Counted from the first letter of the stretch, positions 1 through 7,836 are shown. The stretch is 27,409 nucleotides of DNA from CAYWBI01 sp964456445 (GCA_964456445.1 CAYWBI010000031.1:1-27409); one strand, 5' to 3'. Notes: generated by a model not told the origin, from the sequence alone. Numbers and translations are program-made.

Positions 1-18
1 ACGACCCACCCCTAATTT

Positions 19-32
19 GGGGCTTTAGCCCC
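19..32. repeat. CTTTAG-centred hairpin at the left edge
   Basis: A perfect 6-bp stem (GGGGCT/AGCCCC) with a TT loop is followed by a C and five T. The core is the same as in the hairpins beside the Y1 transposase at 2755-3186, so this is probably another copy of that REP-like family about 2.7 kb away. The trailing T run could also let it end plus-strand transcription entering from outside the window. Confidence 0.6.
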
Positions 33-93
33 CTTTTTAGACCAGACTCATATATTTTAAATTATAAATACCTGCTTACACCAGGCAATTAGC

Positions 94-128
94 AAAAAAA
101 ACGGCCAATATTGTCAGTCAAACAATAT
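94..128 (-). terminator. Possible intrinsic terminator after the carboxylase gene
   Basis: Read on the minus strand, a 7-bp stem (ATATTGT/ACAATAT, loop of 7) starts a few bases after the carboxyltransferase stop codon. Six bases after the stem comes a run of eight T. Position and T tract fit an intrinsic terminator; the AT-rich stem makes it weak. Confidence 0.45.
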
Positions 129-133
129 GTCGT

Positions 134-1684
134 TTAAAGCGGAATATTGCCATGTTTTTTAGCAGGGTTCTTGTCAACCTTATTTTCCAACATACGCAAG
201 GCCTGGATGATCCGTACCCGTGTGTTGCGGGGCAGGATCACTTCATCGATATAACCCCGTTCTGCCGCAAGATAGGGATTGGCGAATTTATCCCGGTATT
301 CTTTTTCCTTTTGAGCAAGCATTTCCTGCGGATTTTCCGCATTGGCGATATCCCGTTTAAAGATAATTTCCGCTGCGCCCTTGGGGCCCATCACGGCTAT
401 TTCGGCCATCGGCCAGGCCAGGTTCACATCACCGCGGATATGTTTGGAACTCATCACATCATAAGCACCCCCATAAGCTTTACGCGTGATGACCGTAATC
501 TTGGGCACGGTAGCTTCGGAATAGGCATAGAGCAATTTTGCACCATGTTTAATAATCCCGCCCCACTCCTGATGCGTGCCGGGCAGAAAACCGGGCACAT
601 CTTCTAAGGTTATAAGCGGAATATTAAAGGCATCACAAAAGCGGATAAAACGGGCGGCCTTTATAGATGCGTCAATATCCAGTACCCCCGCAAGATGCGC
701 GGGCTGATTGGCGATGATACCTGTGGAGTAGCCGTCAAAACGAGCAAATCCAATAACAATATTCGCCGCATAATCGGGTTGGATTTCGAAAAAAGTATCC
801 TTGTCACTAATTGAGAATATCACTTCTTTCATGTCATAGGGCTGATTCGGATTCTCCGGTACCAGATCATCCAATTTTATATCTATACGATCTGCCGGAT
901 CGTCACTAAAAATCCGTGGTGGGTCTTCGAGATTATTGGCCGGCATGTAGGCAATCATTTGGCGAATCTTCTGCAGAGCCTCGATATCACTATCACAACT
1001 TAAATGACTGACACCGCTACGTGATGCATGTGTATCGGCCCCGCCCAGGTCTTCGGATGATACTTCTTCATGGGTTACGGTTTTAACTACGTTGGGCCCT
1101 GTTACAAACATATAGCTTGTATTGCGAACCATAATCGTAAAATCCGTGATGGCCGGGGAATACACAGCCCCGCCGGCACATGGCCCCATAATTGCCGATA
1201 TCTGTGGGATTACGCCGGATGCAAGTGTGTTGCGCAAAAATATTTCCGCATAGCCACCCAGGCTGACCACGCCTTCCTGTATGCGGGCGCCACCGGAGTC
1301 GTTCAGGCCAACAACAGGAGCGCCAACCTTCATCGCCTGATCCATAACCTTTATTATTTTCTCGGCAAAGGTTTCGGAAAGCGAACCGCCAAAAACAGTG
1401 AAATCCTGGCTAAAAACAAAGACAAGACGGTTATCAATATAACCATATCCGGTAACCACACCATCCCCTAAGGGACGGTTTTTTTCCATATCAAAATCAC
1501 GGCTGCGATGACGGACCAGCATATCCATTTCCACAAACGTGCCTTCATCAAATAAAAATTCAATACGTTCGCGGGCTGTTAGTTTCCCTTTTTTATGCTG
1601 GGCTGCCACTCGTTTTTCACCACCGCCCAGCATGGCCTCCTGGCGCAGCGTATCGAGATATTTAAACATGTGGTCATGGTTCAT
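134..1684 (-). CDS. Acyl-CoA (propionyl/methylmalonyl-type) carboxylase, carboxyltransferase (beta) subunit
   Basis: A 516-residue protein, the usual length for the beta subunit of propionyl-CoA carboxylase and related enzymes. These move the carboxyl group from carboxybiotin to an acyl-CoA in the cytoplasm. The crotonase-fold halves are both visible: an N-terminal half with GGARIQEG and CAGGAVYSP, and a C-terminal half with GGAYDVMSSKH. The two glycine-rich stretches are expected to form the oxyanion holes. The start at 1684 is supported by GAGGA six bases upstream, and that site overlaps the TGA of radC, so the two genes are probably translationally coupled. The biotin carboxylase and biotin carrier subunits are not in the window. 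Acyl-CoA specificity (propionyl, methylcrotonyl or a decarboxylase-type role) cannot be fixed from this alone; the propionyl type is the best guess. Confidence 0.93.
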   Translation of the reverse strand: MNHDHMFKYLDTLRQEAMLGGGEKRVAAQHKKGKLTARERIEFLFDEGTFVEMDMLVRHRSRDFDMEKNRPLGDGVVTGYGYIDNRLVFVFSQDFTVFGGSLSETFAEKIIKVMDQAMKVGAPVVGLNDSGGARIQEGVVSLGGYAEIFLRNTLASGVIPQISAIMGPCAGGAVYSPAITDFTIMVRNTSYMFVTGPNVVKTVTHEEVSSEDLGGADTHASRSGVSHLSCDSDIEALQKIRQMIAYMPANNLEDPPRIFSDDPADRIDIKLDDLVPENPNQPYDMKEVIFSISDKDTFFEIQPDYAANIVIGFARFDGYSTGIIANQPAHLAGVLDIDASIKAARFIRFCDAFNIPLITLEDVPGFLPGTHQEWGGIIKHGAKLLYAYSEATVPKITVITRKAYGGAYDVMSSKHIRGDVNLAWPMAEIAVMGPKGAAEIIFKRDIANAENPQEMLAQKEKEYRDKFANPYLAAERGYIDEVILPRNTRVRIIQALRMLENKVDKNPAKKHGNIPL

Positions 1685-1693
1685 CGGATATCC

Positions 1694-2392
1694 TCAAAGT
1701 AAGTTATTTTCCTTAAAACTATAGTATCCTTTGCGGGCAATGATCAAATGATCATACACCGGAATGTCCAGAAGCTGGCCGCTTTCTACCAGCTTACGGG
1801 TAATCTTGATGTCTTCTTCGCTGGGGAAAAGCTGCCCTGACGGATGGTTGTGCAACAGGATGATACCTTTGGCACTATACTTTATTGCCGGGTTGAAAAC
1901 TTCGCGCGGATGTACCAGGGATGCAGTCAATAATCCCCTGGACACTTCTACATCACGGATTTTATGCATGGCGGCATCCAGCAATAATACATAAAAACTT
2001 TCTTTTTTTTTGTCCCCAAGATATGGGATATATATATCTGCCACCATTTTGGGCTGGCTCATTGCCTGTGGAATCTTGGCGGCAGTCTCGCTTTGCAAAT
2101 TACGATAGAGCTGAAAGGCCGCCAGCAGCGTGAGCGCTTTTGCGGGCCCAATCCCATTAATGTCCTGCATTTCCTTTTGAGAAGCGGCTGCCAATCCTTC
2201 CAAATCACCAAAGGTTTTCAATAATTCGTGTGCCGTTTCCACCGCGTTGTATTTTTGACTGCCATGCCCCAGTAAGATGGCAATCAGCTCGGCATTACTA
2301 ATGTGTTCCGCCCCATAACGGATAAGTTTTTCCCGAGGTCGCTCTTCTTTCGGCCAATCAGTGATGCGTTTTTTTATCCCTTCGTTACCCAT
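1694..2392 (-). CDS. radC: RadC family JAB-domain protein
   Basis: A 232-residue protein, a normal length for RadC/YicR. The conserved N-terminal region with ERPREKLI leads into a helix-hairpin-helix segment (around residues 78-95, INGIGPAKA). After it comes the JAB/MPN metal site: H181, H183 and D194 in HNHPSG followed by SEED, with a later DHLII. The metal-binding residues are intact, so it should be a functional metalloprotein; the biochemical role of RadC remains uncertain despite its old link to DNA repair. It lies nine bases upstream of the carboxyltransferase gene and its stop codon is part of that gene's ribosome binding site. A truncated second radC lies about 1.2 kb upstream at 3502-3678. 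Confidence 0.93.
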   Translation of the reverse strand: MGNEGIKKRITDWPKEERPREKLIRYGAEHISNAELIAILLGHGSQKYNAVETAHELLKTFGDLEGLAAASQKEMQDINGIGPAKALTLLAAFQLYRNLQSETAAKIPQAMSQPKMVADIYIPYLGDKKKESFYVLLLDAAMHKIRDVEVSRGLLTASLVHPREVFNPAIKYSAKGIILLHNHPSGQLFPSEEDIKITRKLVESGQLLDIPVYDHLIIARKGYYSFKENNLL

Positions 2393-2687
2393 AACACTGT
2401 CCCCAATGCAACAGTCTTAAATTACCCGCAGAGAAAATATTTTTTCCTGAGCAATCTGCAGTATTGGAAGTATCCCCCTGTTTCGAGCAAAATGGATGCA
2501 TAATATCCTGAAATCACGATCAAGGTAATTTAATTTACAGATGGTTTAAAGCAAAGTATCATTTTAGGTTAATATGCGGGGCAGGAAAGTTTGGTTGATC
2601 AATAAATAATTGCTGGGTTAATAGTCCTGTTATATTGGCCTTGCCAACACTTGCCCGCGCCGTAGCAACGGACAACTCCGGCTAAAC
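2393..2687. other. Intergenic stretch upstream of radC with no recognised gene
   Basis: No convincing reading frame, RNA gene or strong hairpin is seen here. It should hold the radC promoter (minus strand), but no confident -35/-10 pair stands out. The hairpin cluster of the transposase element begins at its right end. Confidence 0.4.
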
Positions 2688-2761
2688 AGTCAAACTTAGT
2701 TGACTTGCAACGAGCTTTAGCTCGTTGATTATGATTTCTTGATTAAAAAGGGCTTTAGCCC
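2688..2761. repeat. Left cluster of REP-like hairpins
   Basis: Three short palindromes follow one another. AGTCAA/TTGACT pairs at 2688-2705. AACGAGCT/AGCTCGTT with a TT loop lies at 2709-2726 (8-bp perfect stem). GGGCT/AGCCC with a TT loop lies at 2750-2761. The last two share the core CTTTAG on the plus strand. The third contains the transposase stop codon (TAA, minus strand, 2755-2757), so the repeat and gene end are fused. Confidence 0.75.
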
Positions 2762-3186
2762 AATTTATCAAAATTATATTTACTGATGAAAAGCTCAAAT
2801 TCTTCAGTAAATGTTTTTATACGATGATGTTCTTCCTGATTCTTTATATAATTTCGCACCTTGTTAACCTGTGATTCGCTCACCGAAACAGCAATATACT
2901 CTTCCTGCCATTTAAAATTTATTTTCGACAGTTTATTTTTATTAACCCAATTGGAAGATTCACCTTTTAATAAACGGCTTATTTCGCTGATAGATTGACC
3001 GGCTCCAAGAGAAATTAAGAGATGAAAATGGTTTTCTACACAATTTATAAAATCAATATAAATATCTTTTTTCTTCGCATTTTCCTTGATATGCGCTAAA
3101 AGTTTTGGTTTTAATTCACTGGATATAAGATTCACTCTGTTTTTTGTAGAAAATATGAGATGTACCCAGATTCTTATGTATGGCAT
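2755..3186 (-). CDS. REP-associated tyrosine transposase (IS200/Y1 superfamily)
   Basis: A 143-residue protein of the Y1_Tnp superfamily, single-strand DNA nucleases of the HUH type. The HUH metal site is seen in NHFHLLIS at about residues 52-59. The likely catalytic tyrosine lies in VRNYIKNQ near the C-terminal helix, followed by EEHH. The opening PYIRIWVHLIFSTKNR is typical of the group. The size fits a single-domain enzyme. It is flanked by palindromes of the kind these enzymes recognise, which argues for a RAYT rather than a classical IS200. The frame is intact. The start at 3186 is the first in-frame methionine, and the conserved opening follows at once. Confidence 0.9.
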   Translation of the reverse strand: MPYIRIWVHLIFSTKNRVNLISSELKPKLLAHIKENAKKKDIYIDFINCVENHFHLLISLGAGQSISEISRLLKGESSNWVNKNKLSKINFKWQEEYIAVSVSESQVNKVRNYIKNQEEHHRIKTFTEEFELFISKYNFDKLG

Positions 3187-3208
3187 TTTGCATTCCTTGT
3201 AGTTTGTT

Positions 3209-3282
3209 GGACTAAAGTCCGAAAAGCAGGGATGCCTTTTCTATATCCACGAGCTGAAGCTCGTGGCAAGTCAGCTAAAGCT
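3209..3282. repeat. Right cluster of REP-like hairpins
   Basis: GGACT/AGTCC with an AA loop lies at 3209-3220. CCACGAGCT/AGCTCGTGG with a GA loop lies at 3247-3266 (9-bp perfect stem, the longest of the family here). AGCT/AGCT with an AA loop lies at 3273-3282. The cores CTAAAG/CTGAAG are the complement of the CTTTAG core on the other side of the transposase gene. Confidence 0.75.
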
Positions 3283-3376
3283 CAATGATTTTAAAAAGTT
3301 CAGCGGAGAACTTCCTGTCTTGAACGCTATTAGCGAGTTGCGTACTGAGATCGACTACAGCTTTAATTGCACCCAT
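3275..3376 (-). pseudogene. Small coding remnant ending in a REP-like hairpin
   Basis: A 33-codon minus-strand frame starts at ATG 3376 and reads MGAIKAVVDLSTQLANSV and on through QDRKFSAELFKIIEL. Its amphipathic, charged pattern looks like genuine protein rather than random sequence, and it resembles the N-terminal helix of small coiled-coil proteins I have seen but cannot name. The stop (TAG, 3275-3277) lies inside the hairpin at 3273-3282, which suggests a longer gene was cut when the repeat arrived. It could instead be a complete microprotein. No function is proposed. Confidence 0.35.
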
Positions 3377-3501
3377 GATCAATCCCTATTTACACCTAAC
3401 ACTTTAGGATTTCATCCTTCGTTAGCCCCGAATAATGCTGCTTTGACCACACACATTCCTAGCCTATATCCTGCGAGAGCAATAACTTCTTAATGGGGTA
3501 T

Positions 3502-3678
3502 TTAATAGCGCGCTACTTTGAAAGATAGTGCTTGAAAATAGAGTACGCAAGGGCGTTTTCTCCAGGCAATCAACTCCGCGTTGCTGATATGCTCCGCTCC
3601 ATGGCGGATCAACTTCTCCCGGGGCCGTTCTTCCCGTGGCCAATCGGTGATGCGTTTTTTTGGATGAATATTTTCCAT
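3502..3678 (-). pseudogene. 5' stump of a second, diverged radC
   Basis: A minus-strand frame begins at ATG 3676-3678 and its first 38 codons (to 3565) align without gaps to residues 1-38 of the intact radC. From K7 to A38, 30 of 32 residues are identical (K15R and Y26H differ). The DNA of the two copies differs at roughly a quarter of positions, mostly synonymous, so this is an old paralogue or a copy from a related genome rather than a fresh duplication. Homology stops at about 3564 after ELIA; the frame then runs through 20 unrelated codons to a TAA at 3502-3504. The helix-hairpin-helix and JAB domains are missing, so no RadC activity is expected. Confidence 0.8.
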
Positions 3679-3978
3679 CACGTCTATCCGTTTTTATATA
3701 TTTTTAACAAATATCGGTCCCTAAAAAAAAGGACAACGGTCAAACACATCTGTTTGTTGATGCTAAGGTTATAATTTAATGGGCATTCATATTAAAGGAA
3801 AGTAAGATTTTATTCTTGTACGATACTGCGTCTTGGCACCGTGGTACCAATAAAACGGTAATGGTTGAGACATGGACAGGACAAAACGGCCGGGGCAAAA
3901 AGGAATTCGCCATTACTCCGGCCTTAATTTTGGAATGGCCCTCAATAATAAAGTTATTTGAAGTTTTAGTCCTGTCAG
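3679..3978. other. Intergenic stretch between the radC stump and the metal permease
   Basis: No gene can be supported here. A 74-codon minus-strand frame (3776-4000) has no recognisable family and overlaps the end of the permease gene. A short GTCC/GGAC stem flanks an A run near 3718-3735. The metal operon should end near 3979, but no clear terminator was found. Confidence 0.4.
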
Positions 3979-5283
3979 CTATTTTATAGATTTCAACCAT
4001 TTGGTCATAGCCCTAAATGCCGGATCATTATTTTTGGCGTCCTTATCGGAATCATATTCAAAACGGCTATGGCTGCCCCGTTCGATAATATCCATAATCT
4101 GATCACGTATAAAGGGTAACTCAGAGCTGCGCAACATATCCAGCAGACGCCTGTATCCCAAATAACGGTTAACGGTTATCAATCGTTTAGCGATGGCGAT
4201 CCGCGTAAAATCATCATCTGCTTTATCGAAAAGCCCATTCAACTGAACACTATCCGTAATCCCGTTTAGATAACTATCCAAATGGACTTGGTCCATATCC
4301 CCTAATCCGGCAGGCTGTTCTTGCGCCACAAGTGCGGAAATTTGTTCATTATGATGGACATCGGCCGTCTTAAAGGCCTTTCCCATCCATCTGAACCCAG
4401 CCACCACCATGAGTAAGACCACAATTCCCAGACCAATATTTCCAAGTGCTTTTGCCCGTGCACCGGCGCGTGCAACATATAAAGCCAGGGCAGTTATGAT
4501 CAATACAAGCCCATAAAAAGCGACGACCGTCGGGCCGCTTGGCAAATCGAATACATATGAAAAATACAGCCCTATTACACTCACAATCAGCCCCATGGAC
4601 CAGCCAATGGCCAATTGTTTCCACAGCACATCTGTTATCATGATTGAGGTAATGGCCGGGACGACGAGAAAGACAAAAACCAATAAAACGCCGGCCGTTC
4701 CAACGGAATGTGTAATAACAATCCCAAAGGAAACATAGAACAGGAAATCCCACAAGCGGACATTTACACCCTGTTTATAGGCCGCATCCGGGTTCTCCGA
4801 TATAAGCAGGAATTTTTTACGAAAGATAAAATGAAAAGCGCCCACCAGGGAATAGGCCATGGCCGCCTTGCCGATGGTACTCCACTTGACCCATAAAATA
4901 CTTCCGGTCAGCAGTTCCTTGATATGCTCCGCGCCATGCGGGGCTTTATCGATCACCAAAATCGATACGGCAGCAGCGATGGCATAGGTAAGCCCGATGA
5001 CCGCTTCCTGTGGGATTTTTTCCGAACGGATACGGGTCAGTGAAAAAACCGCCGCGCCAAGGATAGCAAACCCCAGCGAAAACCAGTAAGCGCCGCCCGT
5101 TCCGGGAATGATCCCAAACAAAAAGCCCACTGTAGTGCCCAGAGCAGCAATTTGTGCCAGCGCCAAATCCACAAAAATCACCTTGCGTTTTAAGACATGC
5201 AGTCCAAGATAGGAGTGGATCCCCACCAAAATGAGCAGTTCAAAAAAGGCCGGAGCCATGATATCCCATATATTCGTCGTCAT
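3979..5283 (-). CDS. Metal ABC transporter permease (ZnuB/MntB/TroC family) with C-terminal extension
   Basis: A 434-residue inner-membrane permease of the ABC-3 family, which imports Zn2+ or Mn2+ together with a binding protein and an ATPase. The N-terminal part carries the family hallmark GLHVLKRKVIFVDLALAQ and several hydrophobic segments up to about residue 300. Usual members are about 270-290 residues. Here some 125 further residues follow the last membrane segment; they are charged and helical, with repeated LDMLRS/IMDIIERG-like helices that recall HEAT-type repeats, and may be a cytoplasmic regulatory domain. The start at 5283 has GGAG five bases upstream. It is 17 bases downstream of the binding-protein gene, so co-transcribed. 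Metal specificity cannot be read from the sequence. Confidence 0.9.
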   Translation of the reverse strand: MTTNIWDIMAPAFFELLILVGIHSYLGLHVLKRKVIFVDLALAQIAALGTTVGFLFGIIPGTGGAYWFSLGFAILGAAVFSLTRIRSEKIPQEAVIGLTYAIAAAVSILVIDKAPHGAEHIKELLTGSILWVKWSTIGKAAMAYSLVGAFHFIFRKKFLLISENPDAAYKQGVNVRLWDFLFYVSFGIVITHSVGTAGVLLVFVFLVVPAITSIMITDVLWKQLAIGWSMGLIVSVIGLYFSYVFDLPSGPTVVAFYGLVLIITALALYVARAGARAKALGNIGLGIVVLLMVVAGFRWMGKAFKTADVHHNEQISALVAQEQPAGLGDMDQVHLDSYLNGITDSVQLNGLFDKADDDFTRIAIAKRLITVNRYLGYRRLLDMLRSSELPFIRDQIMDIIERGSHSRFEYDSDKDAKNNDPAFRAMTKWLKSIK

Positions 5284-5300
5284 TTTTTCTCCAGATAAAA

Positions 5301-6344
5301 TTATTGTACGTCGGCTTTGGCATAAGCCGCCAGCAGATGATCCAGCCAGTAATCCACCAATTTAAAAACATCGCCCGTACCATCGGCCCCGTTAACACCC
5401 ATGGGCACCATTACCGGTACGGCTCCCACCTTATCACAGATTTCATTGACTTTGGACTCGCTAAAATAATTGGCGGCCATCAACACTCTTACTTTTCCCT
5501 TGCGCATCTGTGAAATCAGTTCTTCCACATGTTTTGGCGATGGCGGGATACCGGGTTTGGGTTCAACCGTACCAACAACTTCTATTCCAAATAAGGAATG
5601 GAAATAGACCCAATTTTTATGATATGAAACCAGTTTACGTCCACGAAAGGGTAACGCTTTTTTCAGCCAGCCTCCAAGATAATTTATCAGTTTTTCCCCT
5701 TTGTACGATTTCTTTTGTAGAAAAGGGATCAATTGGCCATTTTGTGCCAATTTGCTCAACAATTTACCACCCATCATTTTTACCAATTTTGGACCAAACA
5801 GATGGTTATCAATGTCATCGAGAAATTTCTTTAGGTTCTTACGGTATAAGGTGGCATTGGCGGCATCATTCTTTTCAAGCCCGATTTCAATATTTTGAGC
5901 GATGACCTTAAAGTTGACGGGACTTGTAATGATGTGTGGATTGCCATAAATATGTAAACCGCCTTCGCTCCGGGAAAGTACTTTTGGCTTGTCCAATAAT
6001 TTTACGCCATCTGCGGCAGCGACGAATCCCGGTTGACCGGAACGGATATGCGGGTTGGCGGCCCGGTCTTCCAATGTTGGCACCCACAGTTCAAGGTCCA
6101 GACCGGTACTCACAAACACATCCGCATTACTTAACAAGACGGCATAGCTGGGCTTGGGCCGTACAAAATGCGCATCCTGATTGCCTTTTACAATTGCCCG
6201 TACATCAATCTTATCACCGCCAATGTATTTAGCTATATTGGCATAATCTGTTAAGGTAGTAACTACGTTTAATTTTTTGGCCCATGCCCCCTGTACAAAC
6301 AGTTGCATCAGGACGAAGATAAAAACAATTTTTGTCAACTTCAT
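5301..6344 (-). CDS. Metal ABC transporter substrate-binding protein (ZnuA-like)
   Basis: A 347-residue periplasmic cluster A-I metal-binding protein. The start at 6344 is preferred over an in-frame methionine at 6380 because AAGGAG lies at the right distance and a clean signal peptide (residues 1-22, AWA before the cut) follows. Candidate metal ligands are H59 (QDAHF), H137 (GNPHI) and H242 (YHKNW), with an acidic residue near NYFSES as the fourth. A segment around 183-232 (LFGP to LGGWLKKALPF) is longer than in E. coli ZnuA but known in related proteins. There is no His-rich loop of the ZnuA kind, so zinc over manganese is a guess. It lies between the porin and permease genes on the same strand. 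Confidence 0.92.
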   Translation of the reverse strand: MKLTKIVFIFVLMQLFVQGAWAKKLNVVTTLTDYANIAKYIGGDKIDVRAIVKGNQDAHFVRPKPSYAVLLSNADVFVSTGLDLELWVPTLEDRAANPHIRSGQPGFVAAADGVKLLDKPKVLSRSEGGLHIYGNPHIITSPVNFKVIAQNIEIGLEKNDAANATLYRKNLKKFLDDIDNHLFGPKLVKMMGGKLLSKLAQNGQLIPFLQKKSYKGEKLINYLGGWLKKALPFRGRKLVSYHKNWVYFHSLFGIEVVGTVEPKPGIPPSPKHVEELISQMRKGKVRVLMAANYFSESKVNEICDKVGAVPVMVPMGVNGADGTGDVFKLVDYWLDHLLAAYAKADVQ

Positions 6345-6376
6345 TTTAGCGCTCCTTAAATAGCATTGTATTTTTA

Positions 6377-7657
6377 TCAATAACGGTCGTGTTTGTGTGG
6401 TCCCGCTGCCCAGGTTAACTGAAGCAGCAAAACATTGTCTGCCTGTGCAAACCCACTGCCGTTCTTATGATTAAGCTGCAAACGGAAGCGCGCCCAATGA
6501 CTTTGCCACCAGGTGATATATGGTACAAGCTGAGAGATATATCTCCGGTCGTTTTTTAATTCAAAAGGCTGGGTATAATCATAGCGAACACCGGCCTGAA
6601 AGCGTTCATTGAGCTTATACTCTATATACGAATAGCCACCAAGCGCCTTGATATGATCTGGGCCGCTCAATTGTTTATCCGCATAATACAGTTCCGAACG
6701 CCACAGAAAGGAATGATAATGTGCACGATTTGCCGGTTCCCAAAACAGGGTAAGATCCATTCCGGCCAGATTGGTTGTCCTTTGTTGTTCCTTTACAATA
6801 TTACCCTCACTATCATAACCACGCAGATTGTTTTGACCGGTCATCCCGCTAAGCCCAAAATCCAGATACGTATTTTCACTAAGGTCATAATAAGTTGTCA
6901 AACGTGCTAATACAGCGGGAAAGGAAAATTGAGACCCGGCAAAAAGCTGATCGTTTGCGCCATTGGTTACCTGGAGATAAAAAGTGTTGGCGTCGGCCCA
7001 AAGCGACGGCATCAACCATTGGAACGATACGCCGGTTTGTTGAATGCCATCCTCACCAAGTATAGTCGTCAGCGCCAGCGGATAATCATACTGATCCAGG
7101 GCATGGTCATGCCAGCGGTTTACAACACCAAATTGTTGTCGAAATTTACCGGCTGTAACCGAAACATTGGGCAATAAATTGCTCCAGGTGGCATACACTT
7201 CAGCAAGCTCAAAACCATCAGGAGAGAATTCTACAACGGCCTTTATAAAACTAAAGGGGTCAAGGCTACTTTGAAAGTGTAAACCCAAAACGCGATAATC
7301 AAAACCATTCCGTGTATCGGGGTTAAATCCATTCTTATTAAAAACCACCTGTGCTTTTGAGTCACCTGTCACGCTCAATTCCGGGTTGATAGCCTGTAGC
7401 GATCGTTGACCGGTTTTAAAGGTTTTGGTTTGATGGGTTTCCTCGGGCTTTTCGGCTGCGGCAGTTTCTGCTTCTTCCATCAATTTTTGCATTTCATTTT
7501 GGCTCTCTTTGTCCTCCAAGGCCCGGAGACGTTTTTCTAATTGTTTCACTTTTTGTTTTAAGGAATCCTGCTTGGCAAGCATGGTCCCCTCCTGTGCCAT
7601 CGCCATAGCGCTTAGTACCAGGGCAAAGAGTAGCGTTAAATATACTTTCTTTTTCAT
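6377..7657 (-). CDS. Outer-membrane porin-like beta-barrel protein of the metal operon
   Basis: A 426-residue secreted protein. Residues 1-21 form a signal peptide (SAMAMA before Q22). Residues about 24-60 are a predicted coiled coil rich in K and E (KQKVKQLEKRLRALEDKE), as in trimeric or peptidoglycan-linked porins. The rest alternates polar and aromatic residues in strand-sized stretches (WHDHALDQYDYP, NTYLDFGLSG, RWRSELYY-like patterns), typical of an outer-membrane barrel related to phosphate-selective porins O/P. The C-terminus is HKHDRY. GAGGA precedes the start. The stop is 32 bases before the binding-protein start, so a role in letting metal across the outer membrane is inferred from context. 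Confidence 0.75.
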   Translation of the reverse strand: MKKKVYLTLLFALVLSAMAMAQEGTMLAKQDSLKQKVKQLEKRLRALEDKESQNEMQKLMEEAETAAAEKPEETHQTKTFKTGQRSLQAINPELSVTGDSKAQVVFNKNGFNPDTRNGFDYRVLGLHFQSSLDPFSFIKAVVEFSPDGFELAEVYATWSNLLPNVSVTAGKFRQQFGVVNRWHDHALDQYDYPLALTTILGEDGIQQTGVSFQWLMPSLWADANTFYLQVTNGANDQLFAGSQFSFPAVLARLTTYYDLSENTYLDFGLSGMTGQNNLRGYDSEGNIVKEQQRTTNLAGMDLTLFWEPANRAHYHSFLWRSELYYADKQLSGPDHIKALGGYSYIEYKLNERFQAGVRYDYTQPFELKNDRRYISQLVPYITWWQSHWARFRLQLNHKNGSGFAQADNVLLLQLTWAAGPHKHDRY

Positions 7658-7703
7658 TATATCCTCATATTTATAATTGTTTGGAACCGGATATCAGCGA
7701 AAA

Positions 7704-7730
7704 TTGGGTGTTTGATTGTTATCACCCCAA
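7704..7730 (-). terminator. Weak hairpin between the small exported gene and the porin
   Basis: On the minus strand TTGGGGTG pairs with CACCCAA (one bulged G, loop of about 12) and is followed by four T. It could be a terminator or attenuator between the gene at 7837-8127 and the porin operon. The short T run keeps confidence low. Confidence 0.3.
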
Positions 7731-7836
7731 AAATCTACAAAAGTCTTTATAGATGTTGAGAAATGAAAGAATGAATATCCTGCAAAATTTATTTACAAGA
7801 TTACACGGTTATTTCAATATTTTATCCGGAAAAAAT

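Larger units (their letters stand above)
2688..3282 (-). mobile_element. REP-associated Y1 transposase with flanking hairpins
   Basis: The unit consists of a Y1 transposase gene with clusters of short palindromes on both sides. Left-side hairpins carry CTTTAG on the plus strand; right-side hairpins carry the complement CTAAAG (or CTGAAG). The two flanks are therefore inverted relative to each other, as in RAYT/REP arrangements. No target-site duplication was found, which is expected for Y1 enzymes. The exact ends are uncertain. Confidence 0.6.

Noticed and set aside
3263..3493. 76-codon plus-strand frame
   Set aside because: No protein-like pattern; it starts in a repeat hairpin and the opposite strand has a more convincing remnant.
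3532..3774. 80-codon plus-strand frame
   Set aside because: It is the complementary strand of the radC stump; the minus-strand reading matches RadC at 30 of 32 residues.
3776..4000. 74-codon minus-strand frame at the end of the metal permease gene
   Set aside because: Overlaps the permease in another frame, has no family resemblance and no ribosome binding site that I can see.
6345..6380. Earlier start for the metal-binding protein
   Set aside because: It would overlap the porin stop and spoil the signal peptide; AAGGAG points to ATG 6344.
7658..7760. Zur-type operator upstream of the porin
   Set aside because: No palindrome resembling a known Zur or MntR box could be seen.
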